64,000 nt of DNA from contig CAJNDS010002370.1 in assembly GCA_905221605.1 (NCBI GenBank), forward strand, positions 286,001 to 350,000, in the 5' to 3' direction. Each line of letters begins with the position of its first letter. Position 1 is the stretch's first letter. Positions 48,900-60,910 of this stretch are shown piece by piece. The position numbers and the translations under genes were made by a program. Origin of the DNA: Symbiodinium natans. Taxonomy: Eukaryota; Sar; Dinophyceae; Suessiales; Symbiodiniaceae. Under the pieces are notes generated by a model, which ran no database searches, was not told the origin of the DNA, and worked only from the letters and a program-made list of their open reading frames with translations.

Positions 48900-51800
48900 T
48901 GCGAAACATAGGCGAGGAGCATCAAGGAGCAAACGTACCTGTCATGACCCGGCTTATTTGGCACTATGTTTGCCAAAAGGCCATGCTGCAAATGTGTTCA
49001 TCGGTAACCCTCTTGAAGAAACAGTCATGGCAAATGGATTGCTAGCATCTTATCATGTCCAACTCGGTTTACAACAACCTTTGTGCAGTGCGGCCTGAAA
49101 TTGTTCGCTGCAGCCGGAGCTTGGTCGGTGCATGCTTGGCTTTGAAATGTCAGGCTCTGCGACATGTCAGGGACAAGTTATACCATTGGGGGTTCCACGG
49201 CTGTCCTATTGAGGAACCATGGCATGGAAGGCACAACACCAAGCACAGGCCAAACAGCGAGAGATGCCGAACACGCAGAGTTGCATTGGTTGATCGATGT
49301 ATACGGCAAAGACCCCAGACATCTTGTTTCATGAGCTTTTCCCCGGACAGCATTCCGAACGGCACCCTGTATTTGTGGCACAAGCGCATACTGGCCCTAG
49401 CTGCCCATTCTTAGACCGATACACAATAACTGCAATGGCTCAGGCTATGAAGCATGGCTTCTTGCACTTTTGGGCAAGTTCTCTTTCCGCTAGGCTGTTG
49501 GGGGCTTTGGTTGCTATTGAGTTGCGGCATAAACCCTCTCGGGCGCGCCTGCGCATCATAGCATGTGAGATTATAGGGTGACGTGCGTGACAGCCTGCAT
49601 CAGCTCGCGAAGAGGATTGCAAAGGTCGTCCGAGATGTCGCAGGAGACCCCTTCATGTACTTAATTCAAAAGGTCCACAGCTCGTTCGGATCTCTCAAAT
49701 CCAGCCGGCCCCCGGCTCGGCTGCAAATCCTGCGTCAAACCAAGCTGCAAGTACTTCGAAAGGCAAGGTGCTGTGAATTCATCTAGCCAGATTGCTAGTA
49801 TTTATGGTGTTGACCTCAGCAAATGCATGAATCCAATTGAAACACGAATGTCAACATCTCAAGATGGGTCTCGTGCCTGGTTTTGTTGGACGAATCATTC
49901 CCTGAGCGCCCTAAACCTTCATGACGAGGGCAGCTGCTGTGCCTGGGTATTTCCCCTCTTATAGCGGCCCTGAACTCTCCAAACGCTATATTTGCAGTCG
50001 AATTCTGTTGAACGGGAGCTTGACGAATCCTGACAGCATGACATGATTGAACCTAGGATCCAATCTGCAGTTTGGGACGCAAGTGTGCTTGTTCGGATGG
50101 TTGACCGGCCATCTCGCAAGGAAAGGTTTGCAATCACCCAGAACTTGTTGAACCTCGGGGCCCGGAGACTTCGCAGCATCCGTGTACTGCTTTTGACTGC
50201 AAGTAGCATGTTGAGTCCCAACCGTCCCAACCCTTGCGCCGAGGAAACACCTTTTGCCATGAATCCATTGAGCGTCAAGCTGCCGGCGTTGGTGCTACTG
50301 GATCTGTGGCAGAAAGTGGCGGGAAAATCTTCCCGGGAGGTGCAAACACTGGCTTTAGACATGTGTCCCAGATGGCAGGTATGTTGCTAACAGGTCTAAG
50401 TCCGCTGAGCGTGCCATGGAAGGAGGAGTTTTGTGGTCTTCTTCTTCCATTGAGACTTGGATTGTTCAAGGTCTCCTCTAGCAGATCGGGTGTTTGCGAC
50501 GATCTGGCGCTTGCGTGCGCTTCTGCTTGACTGTTGCTTAGGATTTCTCTGTGGAAGTTCGAGATGATGCTCAAGACCCAGTCCCACCAGGCCCTGCCAT
50601 TCTCCGAGGTGGGCCGTTTGCGATGTGCAAGGAGACGCGATTCTGAAGCAGGAAGCTCTCTGAACGTCCTCCCCAGGTGGTCGAAATGAGCCTCCATCAA
50701 GCTCCGAAGCGAAGGCGTGCCTTGGATCCCCGCGATGTCGTGGAGTCGTGGCATGTCTGCCCCCTTGGGGATGCGATCGGGTCAGGCGTGTCTCAAATAC
50801 AGCTGCAGCTGAGTTGAGGCCTGCGTCTTGATGCCACTGGCAGCCCTTTGTCCATCTACCTTTCCGAATTTTTGCAGTTTTCAGGAGCCAGGTTTCGCTG
50901 GGCAGCCAGGAGTTTCTCGATGAGCCGGATCCCAAGCCTATGCTTGTACCCTTGAGTGTTTTTTTTTGATTCGCGTGTGTTCCTCAACGTCGGACCCGGC
51001 GCTCACAATACCAATGAGCTCCGAACCCTACACAGAGCTCCACCGATTGAAATTTGAATTTTTTTGGCGAACGTAATGAATGGTGTTTTTGCAGCGCTCT
51101 TTTCTTCCCTCATTCTGTTAATGCACGACATAATGTTATTCACGTGAGACGACGCGTCTTTGCTCGCCAGATCGGGTGGACTGCTGCCGTGGCAGTTCCT
51201 CAAGCAGTGCTCTCACTATGGAGTTCCTACGTCTACGTAGAGGACCGGGACATTGATAGTCGCGCTCATTGTGGCGAAGTGCGAATCTGTGTGCACTCGG
51301 GGCTCTCGCTGTGGTGCCGCAAGTACTGTTTGTGAATGACGACCTTCTCGGTGTTTTCGGGGCCCCGCGATGAGCTGCAGCATGTGTTTTCGACATTTTT
51401 CGACGTACCGGCAACATCCGACAACGACTCAGACATCGTTCTATAGTTGCAGCTTGTTGCCTTCTTGGAGCCTGTCGTGCTCCGCGGCCAGCTCTCGAGG
51501 ATTCAAATACGCAGCCTTTAGAGGGACAGCACCTCAGTATCGCGGTGTATCGCGGTGCTCAGCTCCATCCAGTCCGCATGATTTCGCAAACGTGAAGTGG
51601 CCGCTTTGGCTTCGAAGATCTTCGAAGCCGTGCTCCTGCCCACAACCCGCCTTCACCCCGCCTTCACCCCGTTCACATTTCCCGTTGTCCAAGTCGCTCT
51701 ACTGCCTCGCTCCCGTGAGCTCCTTACGTAAAGTGCAGAACTGCCCCCTCCCTTTTGGTATCAGCAATGATGTCTAATGAGGTCCCTCGGTTTTGTGATT

Positions 51801-54047
51801 GCGAAAGCTTGTATTGTACGCTTGGTGATACATACGTTTACATCGCCCAGGCACCCTCAGGTTCTTAGCTGGAAGAGACATGAAGAGACCAGTTGCTGAT
51901 AAAGCAGTCTCCCAATAAGTGCGCTCCAGGTGGCACCTGCAGCTGTGTCGCGTGGACGAAGAGCGAAAACGCGAGCGCTGCAGCGCTGTCTCGGCGATTG
52001 ATCTCCTGTTGCAGCTGGCATCTTCCTCAGTCCTACCCCAGTGCATGATGCAAGCTGAAAATTGTGCAAAGGTTGCGTTTGTACATCAGGTCTCAGAAGG
52101 ACGACCCTGGGTTGGTGCAGATGGTGTGGAGCTGCCAGCTGGCTAGACTCTAGACGTCGTTCACAAGATGAGAACTGCAGACCCTGCCTTCCTCAGGCTT
52201 TCATGTACGTCCGACTTGAGGGGGCGAGACTTGACAGCAGTTTTGTAGAACTGTTGTAGACCCCGCAAGGTGCCATGCTTTGTGTCAGAACTTTCATCGT
52301 GGATTTCGCTTTCGCCGTGATGGTGCAGTGACATGCCGCTCAGGCTCGCAGCCGCGGTCATTCTTATGGCCAGAGCTACAGCGGACCCTCGGAAATCCAG
52401 ATCAGTCAAGCGAGTCGGTTTTTTTCATCTGCCCCGTTCCAGGCGCTTACCGAGGTCTGCAAGCTCGCCCTGCCTGCCACGCATCTAAAATCAGAGAGAG
52501 GGATATATGATGAGATATGAAACCCTCAATGCAAGTGAAGCTTGTTCGATTACAGCTGCAGTACTGGCTACCTGAGGCAAGAGCGCATCTTGCCAGAGGA
52601 GCGGCGGAATTGGAGGTAACTCGACTTGACAGGAGAAGAAGAAGCATGCTAAGCATGACAGAAGGAAATACGCCCCCCTCCATGACACGCACCAGTTTGG
52701 TCGATGTCATGAAGGGGGCACCAGTGGGGCTCGGGTGGGGTCCCCAAAAGTCCAAACATGTCCAAGGACCTTCTTAAGGCTTTCTACAAAAAAACGATGC
52801 AGAACTCACTCGGATTGTATGCGCAGAATGAGGAGAAACAATTCTTGAACGAAGCGCAGCGAAAATGCCAAAACACACGTTTCACAGGCTCAAGAACCCT
52901 CCGTCTGGATTCTCCATTCTTTGCTTTGCTTCTTTGGGCTTCTCCATTGCACAATTTCGGGCCCGGCTGATGTCCGAAAGACCACAGGAAATTAAGAACA
53001 ATCGAGCAATTTCTCACACGCGCTCTTTCTTTGTCTCCCTTCCATATTCTTGTCTCCCCTATAGCCTTACATAATTTCCCTCGAGATGCAGAACCCGATC
53101 ACTGGATTCGTCCCCGTCGATGTCTGACATCTGGTCTAGATTAGATGCAGAACCAGACCACGAGACGCGCTCTCTCGTGTCTCCCCTCTCGTCTCCTCCA
53201 GTGTGAGGTTTCCCTCGGAAACATCGGGGACGTGCTATGAACCTCCAGGCAACATGGAAGTCTTTCTATCAAGGCCCAAGGAAGCCAGACAAAATGACAA
53301 GCAAAACAGGCATCAAAAACACATGCACCTGTTATATGCATTCTGCTGTTGAAGTACTTCTTGCTTGGCCTATGCTTTGATGCGCATGTGCATCTGATGC
53401 CGCAAACGCTTCGCCTCAGTATTCCTCAGTGGACGCCCAGGTTCTCAAGGTCTTGGAGCTGGAAGGCTCAAGTGCGCAGCCGTTGAGTGTGAAATGCAGA
53501 GAAGAGAGCGCGCCCTCCTGTCAGCTCGGCGATGCACTTCATGCGATGTCTCGCAGCATCCTGTGACACCTGGCTGCAACATTAAGCGTGAGTGAATTGA
53601 GTTGCTGATCCATCCAGCCTGGCTCTGCTTTTGCAAACAAGCCGCTGGTGTCACATCACCTGGAACCATCACCATTGTGAATTTTCAGGTGATCTCGAAA
53701 GCAACTTTGCGACGCGACTCGGGATGTGGGCTTTTCGAGTGCCTCGTGTCGAGGTCCTTCCGTTCAGTTCCAATCATGCAGCCATGAAGCATGGATGCTG
53801 CAGGTGTCGTCTGCTGGTGCTGGGCCTTCACAGCAACTGGCGTGTAGAGGCAGCAGTAGCTCAACATAGCCCAACATAGCTCAGCATTGACAGTGCAAAA
53901 AGCCCAAAGCAGAGACTTCTTAAAGCAGACTTCAGCCCAGTTTCGCTCGCAGGAGCCCTGAGAGACTCGGCTTCGGCTCTTGCTGTGCGCGGCCGAGACT
54001 GGGAGACATCCTAGGGAGACATATTGATATCTGATAGTGACAATGTA
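48900..54047. other. No confidently recognised gene
   Basis: The second helicase lobe of the SNF2 gene would be expected here but no motif was found. Protein-like frames occur (minus 50275-50935; plus 52517-52750) without family signatures. Confidence 0.35.
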
Positions 54048-54101
54048 GTGACAGTGACAGTGACAGTGACAGTGACAGTGACAGTGACAGTGACAGTGAC
54101 A
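54048..54101 (+). repeat. (GTGACA)9 hexamer array
   Basis: Nine perfect 6-bp units. Confidence 0.95.
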
Positions 54102-54104
54102 GGC

Positions 54105-55100
54105 TCATATAATTCCGTGTGCACACCAAACTCTTTCGCAAACGAGTTTCTTTGGCCACAATGCGTCTGCTCTTGGGCTTAACTTTCTTCGGGTCCAAAG
54201 CTTGATTGGTGAAAGCTGTTGCCGGGTCTTAGACTCCAGTCCACGTGTCCGGTTCTCTGATCCAGAGTCTCCTGGTCCTCTAGGCACTTTCAGCCCCGCT
54301 GTCATGGGCTCACTGCTGAGCTATGCTGAGCTTTAACCAAAACGGGGATTCGCTCGTACCGCAGGAACACCCAGTGAAAGAAATGCAGAAGGGCCGCTTT
54401 GCTGAGCCACTTCAAACTTCAAACACGCGAAGCTCAAGAGCAGGTTCTTGAGCCCGAATGTCCTAGGACAGAGTTTCCTTCGCACCCAGAGAGCTTGAAG
54501 TAATAAAGGGTTGGGATGAATTTCTGGTGTCCTTTGACGCGATCGACGATTGAACTCATGCAGCAAGTTAGCTCATAAAGCAGCGAGGGGCCAGCTCATG
54601 AAGCACACGCGCATTCTGCAAAGCAAGGGTTGACATCACACTCACACAGGCAATGTTATTCGGTTCATATTGACCGCCTTGTAGTTCGCTAGCAGCAAAC
54701 CAGCACGAGAAACATTTCACAATGTATAGTACAGCTTATAGATGTTGAGCCGCGATGTTCAAGCCCCGCTCGGCAACTTGCTGGCCTAGCAGTCTGCCCT
54801 GGATCTGCCGCGTGATTTCTGTGCACTTTTTGCACCACAGCTCTCTGCCGGCCTCATTGCTCCTCTTTCGACATGACCCGTGCCTTGTCAAAGCCCCATC
54901 CAACCAACCTGTGCCATGTTCAGCTTGGATTCTGGCTTCGTCGGGCTGCAGCAACCTGTGCATACACGACGCTCTGTTGCAGGGACGACCCACACATGTC
55001 TTGGGAAAGGGGATAAATAAACGGCGTAAACTGCTGTGATCACAGGAGCCTCCACCAGGCTGTGGCGTCATCAGAAAGGCTGGAAGTCTGCTTCTTGGTG
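54105..55100. other. No recognised gene
   Basis: Spacer upstream of the repeat-protein exon. Short ORFs only. Confidence 0.4.
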
Positions 55101-55110
55101 GGACTTGCAG

Positions 55111-55845
55111 TTGAGTCTCGGCATCGTGGCCCAGAGCAATGCCAAGGGCGTGCTTCAGTTCTGCAGCACCCACTTGCCGCAGCTTCACCTTGTGAACCTT
55201 TCCACGGCCCTTCACCGGGTGGCAAAGGCATCAGACCGACTTGACGTTCTTGGCTCGACTGAGCTCCAGGCATTGATTCGCTGCGTGTCCAAGGAGCTGA
55301 TGGAAGCAACGGAAGTACCACTGCTAACCGTGGCCAGTGTATCTTGGGCATGCGCAAAGTTAAGTTACCTGGACATGCCGCTCTTTGATGCGATGGCCGG
55401 GCAGGCAGTGGAAGCGGTACAAGCGTTGCAAGCACGTGCACAGGAAGCGGGTTTCCAAGAGTGTGCTAACATTGCATGGGCTTATGCCATGCTGGAGCTC
55501 TTCCACGGGCCACTCTTGGAAGCTCTGCAAGCTTTGGCTGTTGAACTGATGCCCGCCTTTGATGTACAGGCCGTCTCCAACATGGTGTGGGCGCTCGCCA
55601 AACTTCTCGCCCTGGATGAGCCGCTGATGACGTTAAGCGCGGCTCGCTTTCTGGAACACTTAGCGGAATCCACACCGCAGAACCGTTCCAACTTCTGCTG
55701 GGCATATGCGTTGCTCTTGGTCCACTCTCCACGCCTGGCGTCCCTGGCACATGATCTCGGGTCTCTTGAATCTTTCGAGTTGCAGGACCTCACCAACACG
55801 GCCTGGGCCTTTGTTTCGCTAAAGAGTCTTGGACTAAGCATTCCC
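55111..55845 (+). CDS. Octotricopeptide-like (OPR/FAST-type) helical repeat protein, partial
   Basis: One long exon encodes tandem alpha-hairpin repeats of about 36-40 residues. Each carries an (N/S)-x-x-WA-x-A-x-L core: VASVSWACAKLSYL, CANIAWAYAMLELF, VSNMVWALAKLLAL, RSNFCWAYALLLVH and LTNTAWAFVSLKSL. These proteins are abundant in dinoflagellates, apicomplexans and green algae, where known members bind organellar RNA and act in its processing or translation. I place the exon start after the acceptor CTTGCAG at about 55110 and the end near 55845, where the repeat pattern stops. The frame stays open to 56055 but loses the pattern, and a LLHEFAAEFLFKVDG-like piece in another frame may be a further exon. 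No RAP domain or targeting peptide is visible, so the gene is partial as seen. Confidence 0.7.
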
Positions 55846-56132
55846 TTATCACGAAGCAGTCTGGGCTCTTTTTTTCTAACCATCTCGTCTGAAGCTGTGG
55901 TCGTGCAGAGAAAGGAGCCTATCCGAGGCTCGGGGAAGCACCTTTGCTTCATGAATTTGCTGCAGAGTTCCTGTTTAAGGTGGACGGCACCTTGCAAGGC
56001 AGATTCCCGCTTGCTGCACTGCGAACTAGTAGCATCAGCAGGTGGATACATGTGATAATGGCAGCGGGCTTCTTAACACAATCGCACTGTTTCTTGTGCA
56101 GACTCTGCAAGACAACAATAATGTGCTGCCGG

Positions 56133-56146
56133 TTTAGGGTTTAGGG
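56133..56146 (+). repeat. Telomere-type repeat (TTTAGGG)2 before LINE A
   Basis: Two full units followed by TTT, then the spliced-leader sequence of LINE A. This is the left junction of the array. Confidence 0.9.
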
Positions 56147-56149
56147 TTT

Positions 56150-56171
56150 TCCGTAGCCATTTTGGCTCAAG
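56150..56171 (+). other. Complete dinoflagellate spliced-leader (DinoSL) sequence at the 5' end of LINE A
   Basis: All 22 bases of the DinoSL consensus are present (TCCGTAGCC...GGCTCAAG). A second degraded SL-like piece follows directly (TTTGGGGTTCAAG, 56174-56186). It is not an SL RNA gene because no GT donor follows CAAG. It marks a trans-spliced RNA that was reverse-transcribed. Confidence 0.92.
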
Positions 56172-56209
56172 GGTTTGGGGTTCAAGGAAGAGATAGGGTC
56201 GACGGGGCA

Positions 56210-57360
56210 ATGGCTTCGAACGCTGAGACTATTCGATTGCCCAGTGAGGACGAAGATATGAGTGATGCTGGGTTGGAGGGGCAGCCGAAGCGCAAGAAGC
56301 AGATAGATGCTGAAAACATGACACTTGCAATTCCCCCAGCTTCCGATGCACCTCCTGCATGGATAGAACAGTTTCAGATGGCTTTGAGATCCGAAGTGAG
56401 GGATATCAACAATTCTGTCGCTGCCTTTGGAGGCCTGTTACAGAGGGAGAGTGAGGATCGTAGAAGAGATATCAGTGAAGTCAACAAGCGGCTTGATGAG
56501 TTAACTGGCAGAATAGACGCGGTCTCCAAAGGTTCTGGATCGGGTTCATCCTTCAATGCGGTTCCTCCTCCGGCTGCTACTATGCCCCAGCATTCTGCAC
56601 GAGCTTCTGGATCAGGCTCATCCTTCCACGCGGTCCCTCCCCGGGCTGGCACTGTGCCCCAGCATTCTGCACCAGCTACCGGACCACCGGCGGATCCTTG
56701 GGCGCAGTACCTTGGAGCAAAGCAGGGTCCTTCCTCGCCCTCGCCTTCGTCAGGCTCCGGAACTGATGCCCAAGACTCCACTGACTTTTGTCATATTGTC
56801 GTCGGCGGCTGGGAGCATGACACGCCAAAGCGACAGATCCAGGATGCTCTCAACGAAAACCTGCTCACTGGGATCAGGACGACAGGTTGGCAGTTGTCAA
56901 GGTGGTGGTCTTCACTCAACGGGCCAGGACCGGTCACATCTTCTTGAAGGAGCTTCCCACAGACCAAGCTCGTGCTCGCTTTTATGCATTGCAGGAGAAG
57001 CATGGAAGCAGGGTGAGAACAAACACCGACCAGAGTTACTTCTCGCCAAGCAAGCCCCCGGAAGTCCGCAAGAAGAATCGCGCAACGCGCGAGATCGGCA
57101 ACCTCATCAGTCGGATCACTGGTTCCCCAGTTCAGCAAGAGGACATTGATTGGAGTCGGCAGATTGTCTGGTGCGGCAAGGCAAGAGTTGCGGCTTTGTC
57201 TGCTCACGCTCTTCTGGCCGCAAGGGACAATAAGCTGATGGTTCGCCCGGTGAGTGATGAGTATGGTGAGCAGACTCTCTTCCATATCAACCTTACTGCT
57301 TTGGCCATTGCAGCCAGGCAGCCTGAAGCCGAGATTGAGAAACGTGTCAACTCCCCCTGA
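56210..57360 (+). pseudogene. LINE A ORF1 (coiled-coil, RRM-like), one frameshift
   Basis: The ATG at 56210 is the first after the spliced leader. An acidic N-terminus (SEDEDMSDAG) is followed by a KRKK basic patch and a coiled coil (residues about 65-115, VRDINNSVAAF to LDELTGRIDAV). Next is a low-complexity region with a duplicated block (GSGSSFNAVPP / GSGSSFHAVPP), then FCHIVVGGWEHDTPKRQI, the first strand of an RRM-like fold. A frameshift near 56880 is followed by GHIFLKELPTDQARARFYALQ (RNP1-like) and a C-terminal domain with DWSRQIVWCGKARV, ending NSP. It resembles ORF1 of other LINEs, which packages element RNA. Confidence 0.75.
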
Positions 57361-57378
57361 CACCTTCCCAGTCCAGCT

Positions 57379-58160
57379 GTGCATGGCAACAGGAGATACT
57401 GGAATACCAATGTTAATTTTAAACACTTTGCCTCTTGGAACATTCAAGGTAGGGCATTGCAGCGTTTCGACCATTGGTTTGATGAGGTTGGGGATTTCTT
57501 TGACTTTGTTGGCTTACAAGAGGTTGGTCAACTGGGTTCCCTTCCAATAGTACGGGAATTCGAGTCTGGTGTTTGCCAGTACCTCCTCCAGGACTTTCAA
57601 GTGGTTCGTGAGTATGTGGCAGTTGGCACGACCGCCTGCGCTTCCCACCTGGGGCAAGTGATCCTACTTCAGAGCGAGAGTGTACAGCATATCTGCTCAG
57701 CTTGGCATGGTGACAGATTCCTGGCAGTGGAAGTGCAGTTGGTTGCTTTGAGCCACCCGTGCATCATAGCATCTTGCCACCTCCCCCACAGTGCGAATTC
57801 AGATGAGCTATACTTCGATGCCTTAAGGGAACTGGTTCAGCTCATGGTACAGTACGTACAAGCACCTTCCCATTATTCTTCTTGGCGATTTTAACTGCGA
57901 ACCGGGTAGTGAAAGGGCCATTCAGTTTTTCTCATGCATCCAGCTACGAGGTGGCAAGATGCTTCGCACACACGAAGCGACAAGATGGGGCAGAAACTCT
58001 CAATCCGAGCTCGACTACTTCTGTTGCAATCGGGCTTTTCTTGAGGTCGCTGTGCCAGAGGATGGAGCCCTCCATGTCACTTGCCATCCTTCCTCACGTA
58101 CAGAATTGGGCAGTGATCATTGTTGCATTTCGCTTGTTGTTGCTCTGCGCGGTACCCCCC
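57379..58160 (+). pseudogene. LINE A ORF2, APE-type endonuclease domain
   Basis: The motifs are complete: FASWNIQGR, FVGLQEVGQLG (Glu), AWHGDRFLAVEV, IASCHLPHS, then after a frameshift near 57855 PIILLGDFNCEPGS (GDFN), SQSELDYFCCN and LGSDHCCISLVV (catalytic His). An endonuclease of this class nicks the target strand. If the TTTAGGG context is its choice of target, this domain is what reads it. Confidence 0.8.
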
Positions 58161-60687
58161 CAGCATCTTCTCCGCCATGCCAGACCGAAAGCAAGAAACG
58201 CAAAAGAGGTCGTCCTAGCAAGTGTGGCAGGTGGCGTGTGGATGCTGAGAAGCTCCAGAGCACCATTCATGAGGTATGCCACCAGTACGCAGAAGCAGCT
58301 GATCTTCGAGGAAAATGGGAAGTATTGACTTCGTCTGCTCGGCGTGTTTCCTACCCCAAAGGATCCCTGAAACATGTTGACAGTCCCAGCTTGAAGGCGC
58401 TTTGCTTGTCCCGACGTTTGGCCACTGATCCCTCGGAGAGAACTGCCTTGACGCGGCATATCGTGTCACTCCGTCACGTCGAGAAGACGTGCTGGCTCCA
58501 ATCCCTGCATCAGAGGAGCAGAGAGGGCGATGCCCAGGCAATCAAGTACCTGAAGCAACGCTACTCCCCATACAAGGGCAGCACGGACACCTTTGTTGAA
58601 AGTTCAGGGGGACTGTCGCAGGCAGCTACTGCCCTACAGAATCATTACCGACAAGTGTTTCAACGCCCCGTTTCAGCAAGTCAACAGGCCATGATTGATG
58701 AGGCCGCCAGCATCTTTTCACAACGTGCATGTGACTGCCCCAGCCCGGACTTCACTATTGACGAGATACAGGCATGTATCAACAGGTTGAAGTGGGATAG
58801 GACTTCGGGGCCTTCTGGTATGTCGAATGAATACCTCGTAGCCTTTGGCAATTAGCGGAAGGCCAGCAGCTACTGTGCGACTTCCTCAACAAACTGCTTC
58901 GGGCAGGGGACCTCCCGTCGGCGCTGTGTGAAGCACAAGTAGCTCTGCTGCCCAAAGTTGCCGCTATCGCGAGCCCAAAGGACTATCGTCCTATTAACAT
59001 GCTTGAGAGCCTACATAAACTTCTGTGTTGGCTATTGGTCTCCCGCCTTGCTGCCTCCTGGGCTGTGCCAGAAATACAGCTGGGAGGGATCAAGGGGTCG
59101 CAGGTGTGCGATGCAATGATGACGGCGCAGTGCAGAACAACTCGCGACTCCAAGGAATGCCAATACAGTATTTATTTGTCAGCTGACATACAAGCAGCCT
59201 TCGACTCTTTAGAGCACTCTACTATCGCACAATTTCTTCTTGAAGAGTGTGAGGCCCAGCATGGCAGCGAGGCTCTCCAGATGCTAAAGCTCTTGACTTT
59301 GCCCTCACTTATGTTCGATTGGAAGGGCTATTCATGGGATATTGAGCAAGGCACTGGAATACAGCAGGGTGGAAGCCACAGCGCAATACTGTTTTCATAC
59401 ATCTTAGGACGAGCGTGCCAGAAATTGGAGTCAGAGTGGAAGAAAAGAGGTGAACACACCCGTCATTCAACGATTTCACTCCTATTCATGGATGATTTGT
59501 TGCTGGCCTTTGACAGCTGGCCACAAGCAGTGAGGCTGACAGAAGAGCTGCGACAAGTCCTGCGGCCAATGGGTTTAGGGCTCAATGCCAAGAAGACCAC
59601 CCTGATGTCCCACACCTCTGTTCTTGAAGTGGGTAGAGCGATGGAGTTCCCTGAGCATTCGTTTCTCACAAGTGTAGCTTGGGCCACGTCATGCACTTAT
59701 CTCAAGAAAACACTCACACACTATGAAGTTGGGGTGATGAGTGGCTACACGGACACCACAGCAATCCTTCTAGATGCCTGCGTGCGGGCCACGCATGCAG
59801 CTTACGAGTCGTTGCACTGTTGTGTCCGCAAGGGTCATTGGTCATGCTTGTCTGCCACCATTCGTTTATGCAACACTTATATTGGTGGTACCTGGTACTG
59901 GTACGCCCCCTTGATGGAACCTCTTGTTAAGTATGTTTCCAGGGTCCAGTCTCAACAGGTAATTTTTTTGACCCAACTCTTCGGGCTCAACATTCCAGAG
60001 TGCCTGGGCAAAGAAGCAGCAGTCTTCCTGCACCGGGTCCGACGGCGAACTGTGTTACAGGTCCTGGCTCACGAGCCCGAGAAGCAATGGGTTGCCATTT
60101 GGTGTAAACGCAAGTGGTCGTATCTGGGGCATGTGTTGCGGATGAAGGAGTCCGCGCTAGTTCGGCAAGAGGTCCTTTCAATGAGCAGTCTCAAGCAAGC
60201 GCATCCGGGACCTCTACACCACATCCTGCGATGGGGTTGCACCACAAGCGGCAGGGACACCGCTGCGCTCACAGCATTGGCGCAGGATAGGGAGGCGTGG
60301 ATTGCAGACTTTGACAGTCGTAAGCAAGCCTTTCTACATGTACACCCAGTTCTACATGCTATTTCCACGAATCGTTGGCGAGATGTTTTCAGACTAGAGG
60401 TTCCCTGGCGGCTCGGGGTGTTCGTGCGGTGCGTGGGGGACGCCTACAGCATTCACTGGCTCCATGTGTCGGAGGGTTTTCAAGCCTTCTCGCGGACTGG
60501 CACGCTAGAACACGTAATTATCACCTGGGTGCAATGGATCCAGTTGGAGTTTTTGGGTTTGCTTCTGATTTCCATATGCATGAAGATCTCCTCCAAAGTC
60601 AGGGCGGCGTCTTGCTTGAACTCCATGATAGCATCTATTCCAGTCATCGATATGTTTGTTCTTTCAACAGTGTGCCCCCGCGTATAG
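58161..60687 (+). pseudogene. LINE A ORF2, reverse transcriptase and C-terminal region
   Basis: After a linker (KRKRGRPSKCG), the frame to 58855 ends at a TAG and resumes one frame over at 58858 (EGQQLLCDFLNKLL). ALLPKVAAIASPKDYRPINML is the fingers, IYLSADIQAAFDSLEH is motif A with its Asp, GIQQGGSHSAILFSYIL is motif B, and SLLFMDDLLLAFDSW is motif C, with FMDD rather than the usual FADD. GLGLNAKKTTLM is motif D. The tail has WSYLGHVLRM, as in many LINEs. About three breaks in ORF2 overall. Confidence 0.8.
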
Positions 60688-60787
60688 CTCGTAAATGATT
60701 TCCTTAGTTCAACATTCAGACTGAGCGTGTTGCCACGAGAGCGACGAGCTCGACCAGGCGCGCTGAGACAAGCCTGTGCAAAAAGGG

Positions 60788-60843
60788 TTTAGGGTTTAGG
60801 GTTTAGGGTTTAGGGTTTAGGGTTTAGGGTTTAGGGTTTAGGG
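60788..60843 (+). repeat. Telomere-type repeat (TTTAGGG)8 between LINE A and LINE B
   Basis: Eight perfect units preceded by AGGG and followed by TTT. They separate the 3' end of LINE A from the SL relic that starts LINE B. Confidence 0.97.
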
Positions 60844-60844
60844 T

Positions 60845-60870
60845 TTTTGGCTCAAGGGTTTCGGCTGAAG
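60845..60870 (+). other. Two spliced-leader relics at the 5' end of LINE B
   Basis: TTTTGGCTCAAG (60845-60856) is the exact 3' half of the DinoSL. TTTCGGCTGAAG (60859-60870) is a second, mutated copy. The order, newer relic then older relic, is the same as in LINE A. Confidence 0.8.
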
Positions 60871-60910
60871 GCTTTCACCTGTTAAGGCTAGGAGGGCTCG
60901 TAGAGGGCTC

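Larger units (their letters stand above)
56150..60787 (+). mobile_element. LINE A: SL-tagged, telomere-repeat-inserted LINE, both ends present
   Basis: The element runs from the DinoSL through ORF1 (56210-57360) and ORF2 (57379-60687) to a short 3' UTR ending GTGCAAAA, immediately followed by AGGGTTTAGGG. It lies between TTTAGGG arrays on both sides and points the same way as LINE B. Both ORFs carry frameshifts, so this copy is dead, but all catalytic motifs remain readable. It has no ordinary long poly(A) tail; telomere-type repeats follow the four to five A. Confidence 0.85.

Noticed and set aside
56150-56186. Spliced-leader RNA gene
   Set aside because: No GT splice donor, Sm site or short-transcript context follows the SL; it is joined to a LINE 5' UTR.
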